A DNA stretch of 64,000 nucleotides from Pterobdella sp. o SKG-2022 (GCA_964035795.1 OZ038326.1:6437759-6501758); one strand, 5' to 3'; counted from the first letter of the stretch, positions 35,270-49,000 are shown. Notes: a model not told the origin generated them from the letters alone. A program made the numbers and translations.

Positions 35270-38200
35270 AATGCAGATTACATAACATAACATAACTGAA
35301 TTTAAAGTGGTTCAGTAGACTAGAGTCTGTGTGAGAACCACTGCTAAATATATCTAATATCCTAGCTCGCCTATCTTGATTTTAAAATTGTTGGTTGTTT
35401 CCACTTAAACTGTCTCATCACTAAGCTCATTCCAAGCGTTTATCACTCTGCTACTGAAGAATCTCTGCTTGATTCGACTTCCAATCTTCTTAAATAATTT
35501 GTAATTGTGTCCTCGTAGGCCTTTTCTGGTTTCCAGTTGGAAGAATCTGGTAAATGGTGTATCCTCTTTTCTGGTGATTAATTTATAGGTTTTTATTAAA
35601 TCTCCTCTGCATCTTCTTTTTTCTAGAGTTGTCAGTCCACATTCTCTTCATCTTTCTTCGTATTGAAGTTTCTCGAGTCCTTTGATCATCTTTGTCGCTC
35701 TCCGCTGTACCTTTTCCAGAATGTCTTTGTCTTTTTGAAAATCTGGACTCCACGCCTAAACACAATATTCTAGATGGGGTCGAACTAGAGTCCTATACAA
35801 ATTTAAAATTATTGATTTCTCTCTGCTGACCACCGTTCTTCTCATAAATCTAAGTATTTGATTTGCTTTGGCCGCTGCGACAGTACATTGCCTCGATGTT
35901 TTTGTGTGTCATGACTCCGAGATCTTTTTCTTCTTCTGTCGATCGTAGCTCTTGATTGCCTAAATGATACTGAAAGATCCTGTTCTTTTTTCCCATGTGC
36001 ATTACTTTGCATTTATCTATATTGAAAAACATTTGCCAATCCTCAGACCACTTATATATCCGTTCCAAATTAAGTCTTAGTACTTCCGCATCTATTTCAA
36101 TGTTGACCTTCGCACACAGTTTCGTGTCGTTAGCAAACTTTGATATTTTTGATTTTATCCCAAAATCAATATCGTTGATATATATAACGAATAGTAAAGG
36201 TCCCAGCACCAAACCTTGAGGAACTCCACTTGTAACATTAATCCAGGATGAATTTTTGTCTTTGATACCCACTAGTTGTCTCCTGTTCTTTAGCCAGTTA
36301 GTGATCCATCTGAGCAGGTTACCAGATATTCCGCACGATCGTAACTTCTTGACAAGTCGTTCATGTGGCACTTTGTCGAATGCTTTAGCGAAATCCAAAT
36401 AGATTATATCAACAGAGTTTTTACTGTCTACATTTTCGTACACTTCTTCAAAAAAGTCCAATAAGTTAGACAGACAAGATCGCCTTTTCATGAATCCATG
36501 CTGGCTACTTTTAATTATTTCATTTTCCATGAGGTGTTCAACCATATTCATCTTTATTATTTTTTCTAGCACTTTACATACATTGCATGTTAAGCTGACT
36601 GGCTTGTAGTTGCTAGCTTCTGCTGCCTTTTTTGAATAATGGCGTAACGATGGCATCTCTCCAGTCTTTTGGTATCTCACCTGTTTTGATGGATTCTATA
36701 AATAATTCAGCTATAATCGCTCCTATTTCGTTCCGCACTCCCTTCAAAAATTTAGGATGCATTTCATCTACTTCTGGAGTTTTGTCTTCTTTGACAGATT
36801 TTAGCATCTTCACAACTATCTCTTCTGTAATATCTACCGTATTTATCATCTGCTCCTGGTTTCCTTCAAATAATAACATTGGTTCTGGGATGTTTTTCGT
36901 TTCTTCTTGGGTCAATACTGATCCAAAATACTTGTTCAACATTTCTGCAGTTTCTTCATTATCTGTAACCATAATGCCTTGGTTGTTTTTTAGTGGTCCA
37001 ATCTTCGTATTTCTTTTTTGTTTGCTCTTCATGTAGTTGTAAAAGCTTTTGCTGCCTCTAATGTTTTGACTTAGCTTTGTCTCATAGTCTTTAATTGCCT
37101 TCCTTTTTGATTTATTTGCCAGTTTTCTTTTTTCAACATATTTTATTCTCGTTTCTTCTGTATGTCTTCCAGCGTTTGTTCCAAATATATTTGGGTCACT
37201 TTTAAGGTTTGTTTGCATTTCTTCCACGCTTTATACTTGGCTCTCCTGGTTTTTATAACATCTTTATTTACCCGAGGACATTTTTTGGTGTTTCTTTTAT
37301 ATGTTGGTACTGTTTCTTCCACAACTTATTTCATACATGACGTAAACTTCTTCCATTTAACCTGTACTCCAAGACCTGCCAGTCTCTGTTTCAAGTTCTT
37401 TTCTTTGATTTTGTTTCTGACTTTATCAAAATCTGCTCTATAGTAGTTGAATCGCTTTTTGTGTTTTATCTCTTCAATTTCGTGTTCTGAAGCAATGGTA
37501 AATCTTATAATCTGGTGATCACTAGAGCCAAATCTCTCTCCTACCTGCACATCTTGAATCATGTTTTCTTCAGTAGAGACTACTAGGTCAAGTATATTTT
37601 CCTCCCTTGTTGGCTCAACCACATGCTGAGTGAGAAAGTTTTCATCCATGCATTCCAAAAATAGGTCTTCCAATGGTTTTTTGCCCTGCTTCTTGTTCCA
37701 ATCTATATAAAAGTTGAAATCTCCCATTATGATGCATGCTCCTATGGTAACTCTGTTGATTAGTTCATGAAGTCCAATATCGTTTTCTTTACTCGAGTCA
37801 GGAGGACGATAGCACAAACCTATTACCATTTTCTCGTTTTTGTTTTTGATTTCGCACCAAACACTTTCCTTAAATCTGTCATCTTTCAGGTCCGTTCTTT
37901 CAAAGGCCATCAGGTTGTCCTTTATATACAGTAGTACCCCACCCCCATGTTCTCTTCCTCCATGAATTTCTCTGTCCTTCCTAAACATGATGTACCCATC
38001 CAGTTTGAGTTCACTGTCTTCTATAGATTTTTTGGCCCAGAATTTTGTTATACCAATGACATCAGGTTTTTCCTTGTCAACATATAATTCGAGTTCTGTC
38101 CTTTTGTCTTTGTTTACCACACTTCTTGCATTTACGTAGAAGCATTTCAATCTGCTTATCTTTACTGATTCTCTCTTCGATCTCTGAATTTTTGTAATTG

Positions 38201-39063
38201 ATATTTTCTCATCTTCACTACCCTCATGGCTCCAGGCTGACCTCTTACCTTGAATGCCCATTCCCCCGACTTATCTGAGCTTTTGTTTTTCTTTGCACAG
38301 TTTTACTGTATTCTTGCATTGCTCCCTTTCCTTTTTTGTCATATCATGCGTCACCGATATTTTCTTGTATTTCTCATCAGCTTGTTTAAGTTTGATAAAC
38401 TCTCCAACACTGCATTTTTCATTGTTCTCTTCTGAAACTCGATAAGTAGTGGTCTATCAGTGTCTTTAGCTTTGCCTAACCTGAAAACTCTCTTTAATTC
38501 TTTTTCCTCACAAGAACCTTTAGCACTTCGTTAATGAGTGTTATTATTGCCTTCCTATCTTCACTCTTTTTCTTTTAGCTTTCTGGTACTGGTGTCTCAA
38601 CCATTCTATGTATTACTATGTTGTTCTTCCTCAATTCTTTTTGTTTGTCTTTTTCCTCTTGAAATTTCATTTTCTCTTCCACGTTTTTCACTTTGTCGCT
38701 GACTATTCTCAATTCGTAGCCAACTTTTTTACCAACCACCATGCTCCATGTTTTTTCATTTTCTTTGAATGCGTTTATGAATGCCTCTTCCCCGGCTGAT
38801 TTGATTCTTTTTTCGACACTCTCTACATTTAAATCGAAAATATTTTTGGTGATTTTTCTTTCTAACTATTTCGAATTTACTTTTAGTTTCTCAATTTCTC
38901 CCTCCAATCTTTTGGGAAGAGATTTCGTGCCAAACATATCTTTCAAATCGTATATCTCCCGTTCCAGCTCTTTTATTTTCTTTCAGCTTTTACATATTCC
39001 ATCAGAGTCAAAAGCTTCATTTGTCCCGTACATATTGCCTTCCTTCATTTTAGGAGGTGCCAT
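35270..39063 (-). mobile_element. near full-length, inactivated CR1-type non-LTR retrotransposon
   Basis: Read on the minus strand. ORF1 begins at 39063 (MAPPKMKEGNMYGTNE) with a charged coiled-coil-like protein. It has several stops and a late KRVFRLGKAKDTDRPLLIEF segment like CR1/L1 ORF1 proteins. ORF2 endonuclease lies at 38261-37326 (FYVNARSVVNK, GLCYRPPDSS, IMGDFNF, SSDHQIIRF). A frameshifted linker is at 37227-36613, and reverse transcriptase runs from ~36680 to 35850. It has YLDFAKAFDKVPHERL, GVPQGLVLGPLLFVIYIND and FANDTKLC. A CR1-like C-terminal segment follows, in pieces (LYRTLVRPHLEYCV, KVQRRATKMIKGLEKLQYEE, LTTLEKRRCRGDL). The catalytic box reads FAND, not FADD. The 3' end near 35290 carries a short ATAAC-type repeat. 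No intact ORF remains. Confidence 0.9.
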
Positions 39064-41915
39064 TTGTTCTTTTTAGCAAATTGTTAAACGTATCTCTATA
39101 ACTTACCGAAAGTGTTTTAATAACTTTTTTTTGCAATTTTAATTGATTGAAGTATTAATATTGATACCTAGAGAAAAGAAAAAGATTTTGAAAATAAAAA
39201 AAAATTAAAACAAGTTTTTTAATCTTTTATGCATAATAAGTAGATAGTTTTATATATCTTTAAGAAAGAATATTAGTAAGTAAGTCTACCATTTAATCTC
39301 CCAAAACATAGAAAAGCAATAAAAATATATTTTGAAGAATGCTTTAAAATCTTGTTTCTCCCAATGCAATTACCAATGATATATTGATTTATATTTATCT
39401 TCATACGTTTATCTTTCCATCCATCTATTCATTCATTTATCTGTCCCTTCATCTAAGAAAGATCTATTAAATATACTTCAGATACAAAATAGTTGCTGAG
39501 TCAAATAACGTAACCCGAAGATTTTTTTTATCTTTTATTGATTTTAAAATGATTTTTCCTTATGATTTTTCATCTCAATCAAAATGATTCAGCGGAATAA
39601 TTAATCAATTAGAAAACACAGAAGAAGTCTGAAAGCGATATTTATTAAAGTTTGATGGAGATTAAAAGAAGTTTAAGTGCCTTTTTGCGTGTCAAGAATC
39701 CGATGTCTCGTTTTCTCTTAAAACCTTATCAATTTTACTCACTCATAGGTCTATTAACTCAAAATACTAAAATATAGCAGTATACTAGTATTTTTTAAAA
39801 TTAATAGAATAATAATAATAATATAATAAAGAATATATAATATTTAAAAGTGATAATTAAACTTATATAAAAAAATGCAAAAACCATACTATGTACTATA
39901 TTAGAGTACAATACTAGTCACATATATCAATAAAATGCAATGCAATGCGTTGTCTGCAGATCATTTTCCTTAAGATCCTATAAATAATTAATTCCTCATT
40001 AATAAAATAACTATGTTATATTATTTAACTATGTTATATTATTTACTATGTTTTATTTTTTACTATGTTATATCATTTATTATGTTATATTATTTACTAT
40101 GTTATATTATTTACTATGTTATATTATTTACTATGTTATATTATTTACTATGTTATATTATATATTATCGCATTATTATTACCTCATCTTATGATCTGTT
40201 TAATAAAAATTTCATCTAAAATAAAATTTACACTTTAAATCGCTCATAACCTTATGAAACAAGTCATTTTTAACTGTTTTTATTTCTGGTAAATATTTTA
40301 GCTGTCATTATCTGTACCGCAGTTTTTTCACAAACTTTTTATACATTGCCACTTGTATACTATCTTTTTTGCTCAAATAAAAGAAACTGTTATGTTATTT
40401 AGCCATATTATTTTATTTATGAATAAAAAGACAAATGTTTAATGAAGTTTTGACTAAGGTTTTTTACTTGCTATGTATATGTACTGTGCACTATGTATAC
40501 GAATTGAGTCTTATGCTCTATATAAACTATCAACATTATTTGTGTCTGAAAGCAAAATATCGAGTTGATATGATTCGAATGTGAAATTGAATTAATTAAT
40601 AAAAAAAAAATGGTTGGAAAATAAGTTTTATAATTTATATATATATATATATATATATTTGAGATAAAGGAATGCTTTAAAAATGAAAAAGTTAATTAAA
40701 TGGAGTTGAAACAGCCAAAAATGTAATGTTTTTGAATATGAAAACAATGTAACGTATTGAAAAATGTTTTGTATTTGTAGATGAGAAGCTTGGCAAAATA
40801 CTTGTGATGTATACCAGAAACAAAAAATGTTGATATTATATAATTATCAGTTGGAAATACAAAAATAAGTTTTTAGTTGATTTATTCTTGAACACAGCTT
40901 AATCTCAATCTCCAGGGAGTGACGGATGTACACTGTTTTAGGGCAGTAGTTTGAGCCATATTGGATAAAAGATATGAAAAGTTGCAGTGAACATTTCGAA
41001 TTTTAAAAATTTCCAAAAATGGTTTAAATTTGAAAGAAGTTTTAAATTGAAAAAAGCTTGAAAAATTTGAGACGATCTTGAAAGCTTTTGAAAAAATTTG
41101 GTTTGCAGATTTCGTTTGAAGTTTCAAAAAGGTTGAAGGATTTTGTGAAAAAAAAGAATTCAGGAAATTGAATGCAAAAGAATTGAATGATTATTTTCAT
41201 GGATAAATTTTGAATATTTCTGAAAAAATTTGAAAGATGTAATAAGAACTAACCACAAATCTTGATTGAAACCATAACAGAATTTGAGTCATTACAGAGT
41301 CACTGTTATTTTATTGCTAATATCTCGATATAAAAGCAGGATGATTTTTAAAAAAATAATAAGTACATGAGAATAAATTTAAATAAATATTTCAACAAAA
41401 CCTTTGCATTATAGAAATGAATACCAGAAACTATCCCAAAAAATGTCTAAAAACTCACAAAAACAAGTCTTTTCATTACTAATTGTTAGCAACAGGAGAA
41501 TTCCATTAAAATGCTTCCAACAGAATTAATGGATGGCCTAGTGTTTAACTTCTGATATTTTTATATAATTTTCTGTCAAAGCAAACATAGAAGACGACAG
41601 AACTGGTCAAAACTCTCCATCATTTATCCGCATAATCATTCCCTAAAATTGAAAATTGTTTGTTTTTATTATTTGGAAAAATCTATTCCGTTTTTTGCGA
41701 AATAATTTACACATTTTTTTAGGAATTTTCGTATCTTAATTGAATCATTATATTAATCTTTTTTCATCTACTTTTAAACTTTCTCATTCATTTTCTTTCT
41801 ATTTTTCTATTTGCCAATCAATTTCTCCAACTATTCATCCATCCATCCACCCATTAACCTACCAACCATCCATCATTAAATCCATCTAATTACTTGTGAC
41901 TGCGTCGAATCAAAC
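39064..41915. other. AT-rich intergenic or intronic DNA
   Basis: No exon that I can support. It holds a 17-bp tandem repeat at 40011-40165 and a short AT run near 40638-40660. Confidence 0.4.
40011..40165 (+). repeat. 17-bp minisatellite
   Basis: About nine copies of the unit TATGTTATATTATTTAC with minor variants. The open frame through it (repeated MLYYL) is an artefact. Confidence 0.85.
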
Positions 41916-42799
41916 ATGGGCGAGTACTTGCACGTGTACGAAATATTTGAAGAGAGACTGTTACCATTCATTCGACATATGGTCCAATTCTTTTCTGAAC
42001 GGTATTAACACTTTTTATTTTTGTTTTTTTGCTGTATGTTTGCGTCATGTGTAATAGAGTTTCTGTAAAGTAATTAATGTTAGTATTTTTCATGCAAAAA
42101 ATATTATTATTTTTATTATTAAAACGATATTAACTTATGTATAAGCCTTATAACTAAAATAAAATCTTATTACTCTAACAAACATTATCATTATTCTCAA
42201 AATCCTCACAAGATTCGTCAAAAAACTCCAGTATTATACAAAAAAATCTCTTGGCGTTATTTCAGTGATTCTTCCGTTATATTCATTATGAATAGGTGCA
42301 AACTTTATAGAGTTAAATGCCCTTTTGAGCCTCATGTCTTGAAGTGCTTGTATTGTTGAGAGTCATTTCTTTGATTTGACATTGTTTGATGATGATTTTG
42401 AGGGTGACGATGATGATGGTGGGGATTTGGATAATTTTTCCAACGATATTTTTAATGATGACGTTTTGTTGGTTGATATTTTGTTATTGTCCCGCCCAAA
42501 AAAATGTATTTGCGACGTTAGTGGTTACTGTATAGCAGTTTAATGCCCGTTTAAACAAAAAACGTCAGTATTCTAAAAAGATTTTAGATTTTTTTAAAAA
42601 CATTTTTGAAAGGGTATTTTTGAAGTCAAAAGTATAACGTTCTGTAAAAAAGTAATGATAATAATGATATTAAAATGACAATATTCTTAAAGTTCATGCT
42701 TTTTTATTCTCATTTTTTTTTTTTTATTTTTTATGTTTTTTTGTTTTTAAATTTTTTAAGATTGTTGTTTCCAAAGTTTAATATTCTTTCAGAGACATC
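41916..42799 (+). CDS. possible 5' part of an unidentified multi-exon gene
   Basis: Exon 41916-42001 starts with ATG and reads MGEYLHVYEIFEERLL then PFIRHMVQFFSE, ending in phase 2 at a GT donor. A phase-compatible exon at 42266-42295 (after GTTATTTCAG) adds DSSVIFIMN. A 7-bp candidate microexon at 42793-42799 lies between CTTTCAG and GTAAGT. The composite FFSER-DSSVIFIMN vaguely recalls the FFSSR...IFLINNYD region of VPS52, but the likeness is short and could be chance. No upstream or downstream partner was found. If real, either the first exon is an initiator or earlier exons lie beyond the CR1 insertion. Confidence 0.3.
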
Positions 42800-42820
42800 G
42801 TAAGTAACTTGTATTTCAAA

Positions 42821-42921
42821 TTTCAGTTTTTATTCGAAAAATGAGGATTTTAAAGATGCTTTATTTTAATTTTTTAAAAATATCTTTAAAATCCTCATTT
42901 TTCGAAGAATAAAAACTGAAA
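42821..42921. repeat. hairpin-forming inverted repeat (about 37-bp arms)
   Basis: TTTCAGTTTTTATTC and GAAAAATGAGGATTTTAAAG on the left arm (42821-42857) are matched in reverse complement by 42882-42921. The only interruption is a 3-nt insertion in the right arm; the loop is about 24 nt. The direct repeat AAAGTTTAATATT occurs at 42773-42785 and 42919-42931, flanking the hairpin. Confidence 0.85.
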
Positions 42922-42999
42922 GTTTAATATTGTTACTTTATTCATTATTTTTACTATTATTTTTGATTATACCCATCAATCATACTTCATTTCAACCCG

Positions 43000-44360
43000 A
43001 ACTGAAATTTTAATCTGTAAAAATGCTTCCAGTTTTGATTATGTGGTATAAGAACATCAAAAATTTTTTATAATTTAAAAAAATTACTTTTGATTCTTAA
43101 TTTCAATTTACTTTTAATTTATTCAAAAAAATAACAGCGATGCTCTAATATTTAATTATAAAAAAAAACAAAAAAAAATTTTAATTATTTAAAAAATTCA
43201 AATTTAATGAATTTTTCCAATAATTTTGTTTCTAATCATTTTTAAAAACTTTTATTCTATTGGTGATAATGTTTTTAATTTCGATATAAAAACTTGTAAA
43301 AAGGGCAAAAAAAATTGAGAGTATTTTTATTTTAATAAAAAGATAAATAACAGAGAATAATCATTGTTTTATTTTTTTTATTAATTAAATTATAAAGCGC
43401 ACCATTGCAAACCAACAAGAACAAGGGCAGGGTGTTAAGAATAAAAAAAAAATAGGTGGGAAAATCAATAGGAAAAAATATACAAAGTGTAAACTTAATG
43501 ATTTTTTCATCCATATAGTGACGTAGTTTCTCGTTGAACTGAAGCCCTAAAAATATATTAATAGAAATAAAAAGAAAAAGCTTAACTTGGAATTACACAT
43601 CATATACCAAAATAATTATAAAAAATTATAAATGAATTAGGGAAGTCTGGGTTTTTAAAACTTATTTAAAAAGCAATTTAAAAGAGTAAAACGGGAAAAA
43701 AATGAAGAGAAGTTTTATTTGAAAGAAGACATTTGGAAGGTTTACATGCTTTGGAGCTCTGCATATTGCAGTTGAAAAATGCTGAAAAAACAGAAAAATG
43801 AAAAAAAAAACCAAAAACATGGAAAAAAATCTTTTAAAGACATTGTCTTTTTTTTTGGTCAATAATTTTTGTATACATACGTTCAAACGAAAATTTTGTA
43901 GATTGCTTCTTTTTTAAAGTTATAATTTATTTTTGTTTCAATTTGTTATAATTAGCTAAACTTTTTATGAACGTTAGTTATTGAAGAATTGGACAAAATG
44001 AAAAATTTAAACAAATATGTATGTAGAAAAAAGGCAAAAATTTAATTGAATCAAAAACCAATGGTGAAAAAACAACAAAAATTTTTATCGGTGTTTATGG
44101 TTGATATTATTTTAACTTTCTTGTTTAGTTTACTTTCGCAAGTTTTTTGTTCTGTTAAAAATTCATTCTTTTTTCACACTAGTCTTTTTCAAACAAACAT
44201 TCTCTCTACTGTACTGTGGTGTCATATTTTATATATTTTTGAAATAGAATTAAATATATTTTTTAGACATTTTAAAGTATTTTCAGTAATTAGTTTCAAA
44301 AAGTTTTCACGTCGAAAACAGGGATTTTAAAAATAAATTTATTCAGAGCAAAAATGCTAT
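43000..44360. other. AT-rich DNA without a supportable gene
   Basis: Short frames on both strands only (for example 43332-43514, 43662-43886 and 44046-44330). They are rich in Phe/Leu/Lys, as expected from random AT-rich sequence. No exon or RNA gene is seen. Confidence 0.4.
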
Positions 44361-44370
44361 AATTTTTGAT

Positions 44371-46073
44371 GAGCTTAGCATCATCATAAAACCAGGTGAA
44401 AAAAATAATAATGCGTCTTCTCATTCCTCTTTTGGTCCCAAACTAGGAAACATTCCATGTGCTGCATATAAAACACAACACAATAGATTGGATCAAAAGG
44501 AAATATATAAACTGAAATGTTCGTGCAGATGACACTTTCTTGGCGATTTTGTCGAGAGCCAACGCGAAAAGTGCTGGACCAAGAGGCTCACCTTGTTGGA
44601 TACCTTTTGAAGTAGGTAAACAGTGTTTGCCAGCAAAGAGAATGGACGGATTGGAAAAAGCTTCGTTAACTAAAAAAAAACAAAGACGGGTAACGAGAGG
44701 ATATTTTGCCAATAAACGTTTTGCGGTCAATGGAATTGAAGGCATTAGAAACATCGAGTTTAAAAAGCACCTTAGGGTCAACTGAGTGGTTAATAAATGA
44801 ACAGGTAGCATGAACAGCTGACTCACACTCCAAATGGACGCCGACGCCCAACGGACAAGTTAACAGATCCTCTCTGAGCGAGTTCATAACTGAATGCAGC
44901 GATAATTTAGAAAACAGACGACAAAAAGTATTTACGACAGTGATTGGGTGAATACCACCATATTGTTTTTGAAGAGCGTACAGATGGGCTCCAAAGAACA
45001 GGTACCTGATAGGTTCCGGAATTTTAGTGGATGAAACAAAAGAAGAAAAACGAGAAATGGTCCGAAGAACCGAGTGCGCGCTGGCTCCCAGAGAAGGAAA
45101 TATTATGTCCTTCAAATGTTGAGGGCAAAGTAAATCAGGTCCAGAACCCGAACCGTTAGGAAAAGATAGAATCTCTTTCCTAACCGAAGACTGTCAAAAC
45201 TGATACTTCAGGAAGGTGGTCGGAAAAATATTTAACGCTCGGTCACCAGAAGGATGTTTGGATTTGAGGGTAAAGACCGTTGCTGGGACCATTAGGGCAA
45301 AGACATTATCAGAGAAAAAAAGGCGAATCGCGCCCTTTATGTCAAAGTCATTGAATTTAGAAGAAACCAATCGTTTCAAAGGTGGACTTGAGCTTTTAGA
45401 CCGATCATTTAACTTGGGAGATCTCGTGCTTATGTCCGGAAGACGACATGAAATTGGATATGTTGAGTTTAACTGGGAAAATCGTTGATGTATTAAAACT
45501 GCTACCAGGTGACGAGTGGTGAAGAATTACTCCTGCAAAAGCTAATAATTGTTGCCACAAAATGAGGTCATTAGAAGACAAAACTGACTCGATTAATTGA
45601 ACTAAAGAATCTGAGAAAACAACTTTTGCTCATTTGGAAATACGACGAAGGATAAAAGACTTCAGTTTCAGGTCTTGCAAATAGTTAGTAAATGCCTCGT
45701 CGGAGGGATGAAACTCAATTTGGACAGGGATCGGAGAATGGTCAACACCTGAGCATTGGTGACAAGACCAATTGCTCCCAATGAGGAGCACTTGAACACG
45801 AGAAAACCTGACGCACCTAAAATGAAAAAACGAAAAACAATTTCTACACTTAACTGCAGCTAGCCTCTTGTGTAACTTGCAAGTACAGCATTTTAATGAA
45901 TAAAGCCAGTTAGGTAAAAGAGATTGACTGAAAGAGATATTTTCCGATTGAGACGGAGGGGGAACTGGGGAAATTGGCAGACTAAAAATGGGCGCATTGC
46001 TGTCGAGAAGAAGAGAAGGCTGACAAGGAGGGAAGAACGGATGATACGCCGATGGCTTCCGAGCTATGGTCAA
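44371..46073 (-). mobile_element. decayed retroelement: PHD-like finger followed by reverse transcriptase
   Basis: On the minus strand, 46073-45630 encodes a proline-rich start and a PHD-type zinc finger: C-x2-C (CCTC), CRNCFSFFHFRC and WSCHQC. After frame breaks, 45115-44666 encodes RT upstream motifs: QYGGIHPITVVNTFCRLFSK, LGVGVHLECESAVHA and VLFKLDVSNAFNSIDR. The next piece has GIQQGEPLGPALFALALD (44600-44530). A separated remnant near 44396-44371 reads TWFYDDAKL, the likely catalytic YxDD-box neighbourhood. At least four frames are needed and no ORF is intact. I do not recognise the clade; it is distinct from the other three elements in this window. Confidence 0.7.
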
Positions 46074-46099
46074 AATGACGAAGAACCCGGTGGACCCTA

Positions 46100-49000
46100 C
46101 GTGAGCGGCCCGATGAGAGCATGGAAGAAGATTAAAAAAAATTATAAAAAATTATGAAAATTATAAAAATTAAAATAATTTATAAAAAAAATCATTAAAA
46201 AAATTATAGAAAATTATATAAAAAAAATTATAAAATTATAAAAATTAATAAAAGTGACTAACGAAAGGATTATATTTGTTAATAAAAATAACGAAGATAA
46301 TGCAAAAAGACTAGGTCACACGCATTTAATTTTAGCCAGCCTTGTAGAAAAAAATAATTCAGTATAAAACGGTTTCGATGATCAGCAGTTGCAGCTGGAC
46401 ACAAATTTCTGGGACCCAATACTGGTGAAATTGAAAAAAATGGAGAATAAGAACTTGTGAAAGGCAGAACAGAGAAGGCATGAAGATTAATTTTTCAACT
46501 TAATTAGAAAATATATATTTTTTCGAAGTCATTAATTGACATTAAAATAATAGCGTTGAAAGTGAAATAAAATGATTTTAAACGAGTTAATAATTCATTT
46601 TTTACACTTTGTTTAAATTGTTTCATAACCATGGTTGCAAAATACACATTTTTGCTGAAGTTTTATAATGAGGCTGGTTTTATCGAAAATTTTAGCATTT
46701 TTGCCTTGAATAAATGTATTGAGAAAATCTTATCATAATTCATTATAACAATGAATTATAATGAAGTTGTGTTCATCAAAAATGTTAGTTTTGATGAAAC
46801 ACAAAATGTATCTAGAATTTTTCTATTTAAAAAATATTAATTTTTTTATACTCGAACTGAATAAAACTATATAAACAAAATAAATATTAAATTAAGCTCT
46901 TAATAAGATTTTAATTCGAATATAATTAAACGTCAGAACGATTTAACATTATTTGATGGTTGATGTTACAATGCTGTATCCTTCATATTACAGTGTGTTT
47001 GATAGTAAACATGCAAAATTAATGAAACTAATAGACATTTGATCAAACAAACGGCTTAATTTGGCTTCTAAGGTAAGGTTAATGAAGTTAGACGCTTATA
47101 ATTATAAGGTTGAAAAAATTTTTGTTCAAACATAAAGCTATTAAATTCAAAGTATTTTTATATTTTGAATTTTGAAAAAATAATTGCAAATGAAAATTTA
47201 ATTTTTTTGCATTTTATGATATATTTTATCTTTCAAGTATTATTTTTTTGACTTGATGCTCGTAATAGTTCAAAAACCGTTCGTTATAATTCCTTTTTGG
47301 TAGTAAGATTTTTTGCAATCCTAGAAGTATATTTATAACTTCACTTGATTGTGTGAGTTGTATTAGCTTCAAGAAAACAATTTGTATTGATCACATAGAA
47401 AAATGCAAATAAAACTCAATCATTTAATTGGCCCATTCGTTGCCATGAATTTTTCTCAGTTTTTATTTTTTTTTCTGTTTGGTTTTGTTTGAGATAGTCT
47501 GTCTAATTGAATTTTTTAAAAATTCTTTCAAAAAAATTATTTTTTAGTTAGAAAGAACTGATTTTGAAAACTTTTCATTCAATTCTTTTGGAAAAAAAAT
47601 AAAAACTATAAAAACAAAAAAATTTTTTTCATTATTAAGATTCACTTCTTTGAGACTCTTAGAAAAAATAATTAAGTGAATTGAAAAATTTTTTTAAAAT
47701 CAAAATAAGAAAGCATAATCATAAAATACCTGAAAAGGTTTTAAAAGCTTTGAACTTAAAATCTAAACGACAAAGTTTGCCTATTTCATTTACTTGTCAA
47801 ACTTTCCTAAAAGCATCTTCTATAAACATAAAAAAGCATCTTTTTGATATTTTCATTCACTTAAGAATATTACGTGATGTTTTTTCAATCAAGTATGTTA
47901 CAAAGTTATAAATCAACAAAGAAAAACCAAAATTTTGAGTTGTAAAAGGATTGCCATTAACATTAGAGCTAAGCTATAACTTTTAAAAAGCATGACGATA
48001 ATTTTTATAACAAAAATTTATGGTTTTTTTTCAGAAAAATATTCAAAACTTTCCACAAAAATCTGAAATTAAATTTCGAAAAAATTCAAAATGAAGATAC
48101 AATGTTTTGAAAGTTGCTGAGCTTAGTGGAAGTTAGCTTAAATAAGCAGATATTTTTTAAAATAGTAGTAAATCATTAAAATTAAGAAAAAATTTTCCAA
48201 AATAGTGAAAAAATGTTAAAACTAGAGAAAAATTCTGAACTTAGTGGAAATTAGTTGAAACTTATGAAGATCTAGAAAGAATTGATTAAACTGTTCAAAA
48301 ATTAGCAAAAAATGATGATAATTAATAGAAAACCAACAGAAATTTGATCAACATAACACTATTTCAATTAATCATTAAGAGCGCAAACAAGAGTACAAAA
48401 GCTGAAATTGGACATCGCTAGAAATTTGTTCGAGACAAACACTACGTCATAAAAATACATTTGTGCGTGGATCAACTGTACATCGTGGCCTGGTTTTTTG
48501 TGGAAAGCATGAAGAAAAGCTTATAATATGATAATAAATATGAAATATAGTAATGTCGGATTTTGGATGTGTGGATTCTAAATTCCAAATAAATGAGCTT
48601 GAAATTTGAGTTAAAATGAGAATTTATGTTCGTATTTGAAGAATCTAATTTGGCCCACAAAACTGCAGTAAGTTATTACCAGCAGTCTACATTAAGTTTG
48701 TATATTTTTGCTTTACTGTGCAATTTCTTTCAACAATTTCAAAACAAATTTAATTCAAATAAACTTGTTACGTTTTTGACAAGCACGTTCCGGAGTAACC
48801 TTTTTTCAGCTTGAGTTTCACATCTGTTTTTTCAATAAAAAAATTTTAACTGACAAAACAAGAATGATTTTTGTGAAATATTTTGACTTTCAAGTTTGAG
48901 AAAATTTTATACTGAAAATTATTTTCAAAAATTTGAAGTAAACAGCAACAAAGACCTGTATAACATTATATAAAAAAAAATTTTTTAAATAAAAAAAGAT

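Noticed and set aside
48626..48814. ATG frame with a GTAAGT donor after MFVFEESNLAHKTA
   Set aside because: A lone short frame with a chance-level donor; no acceptor partner or family match nearby.
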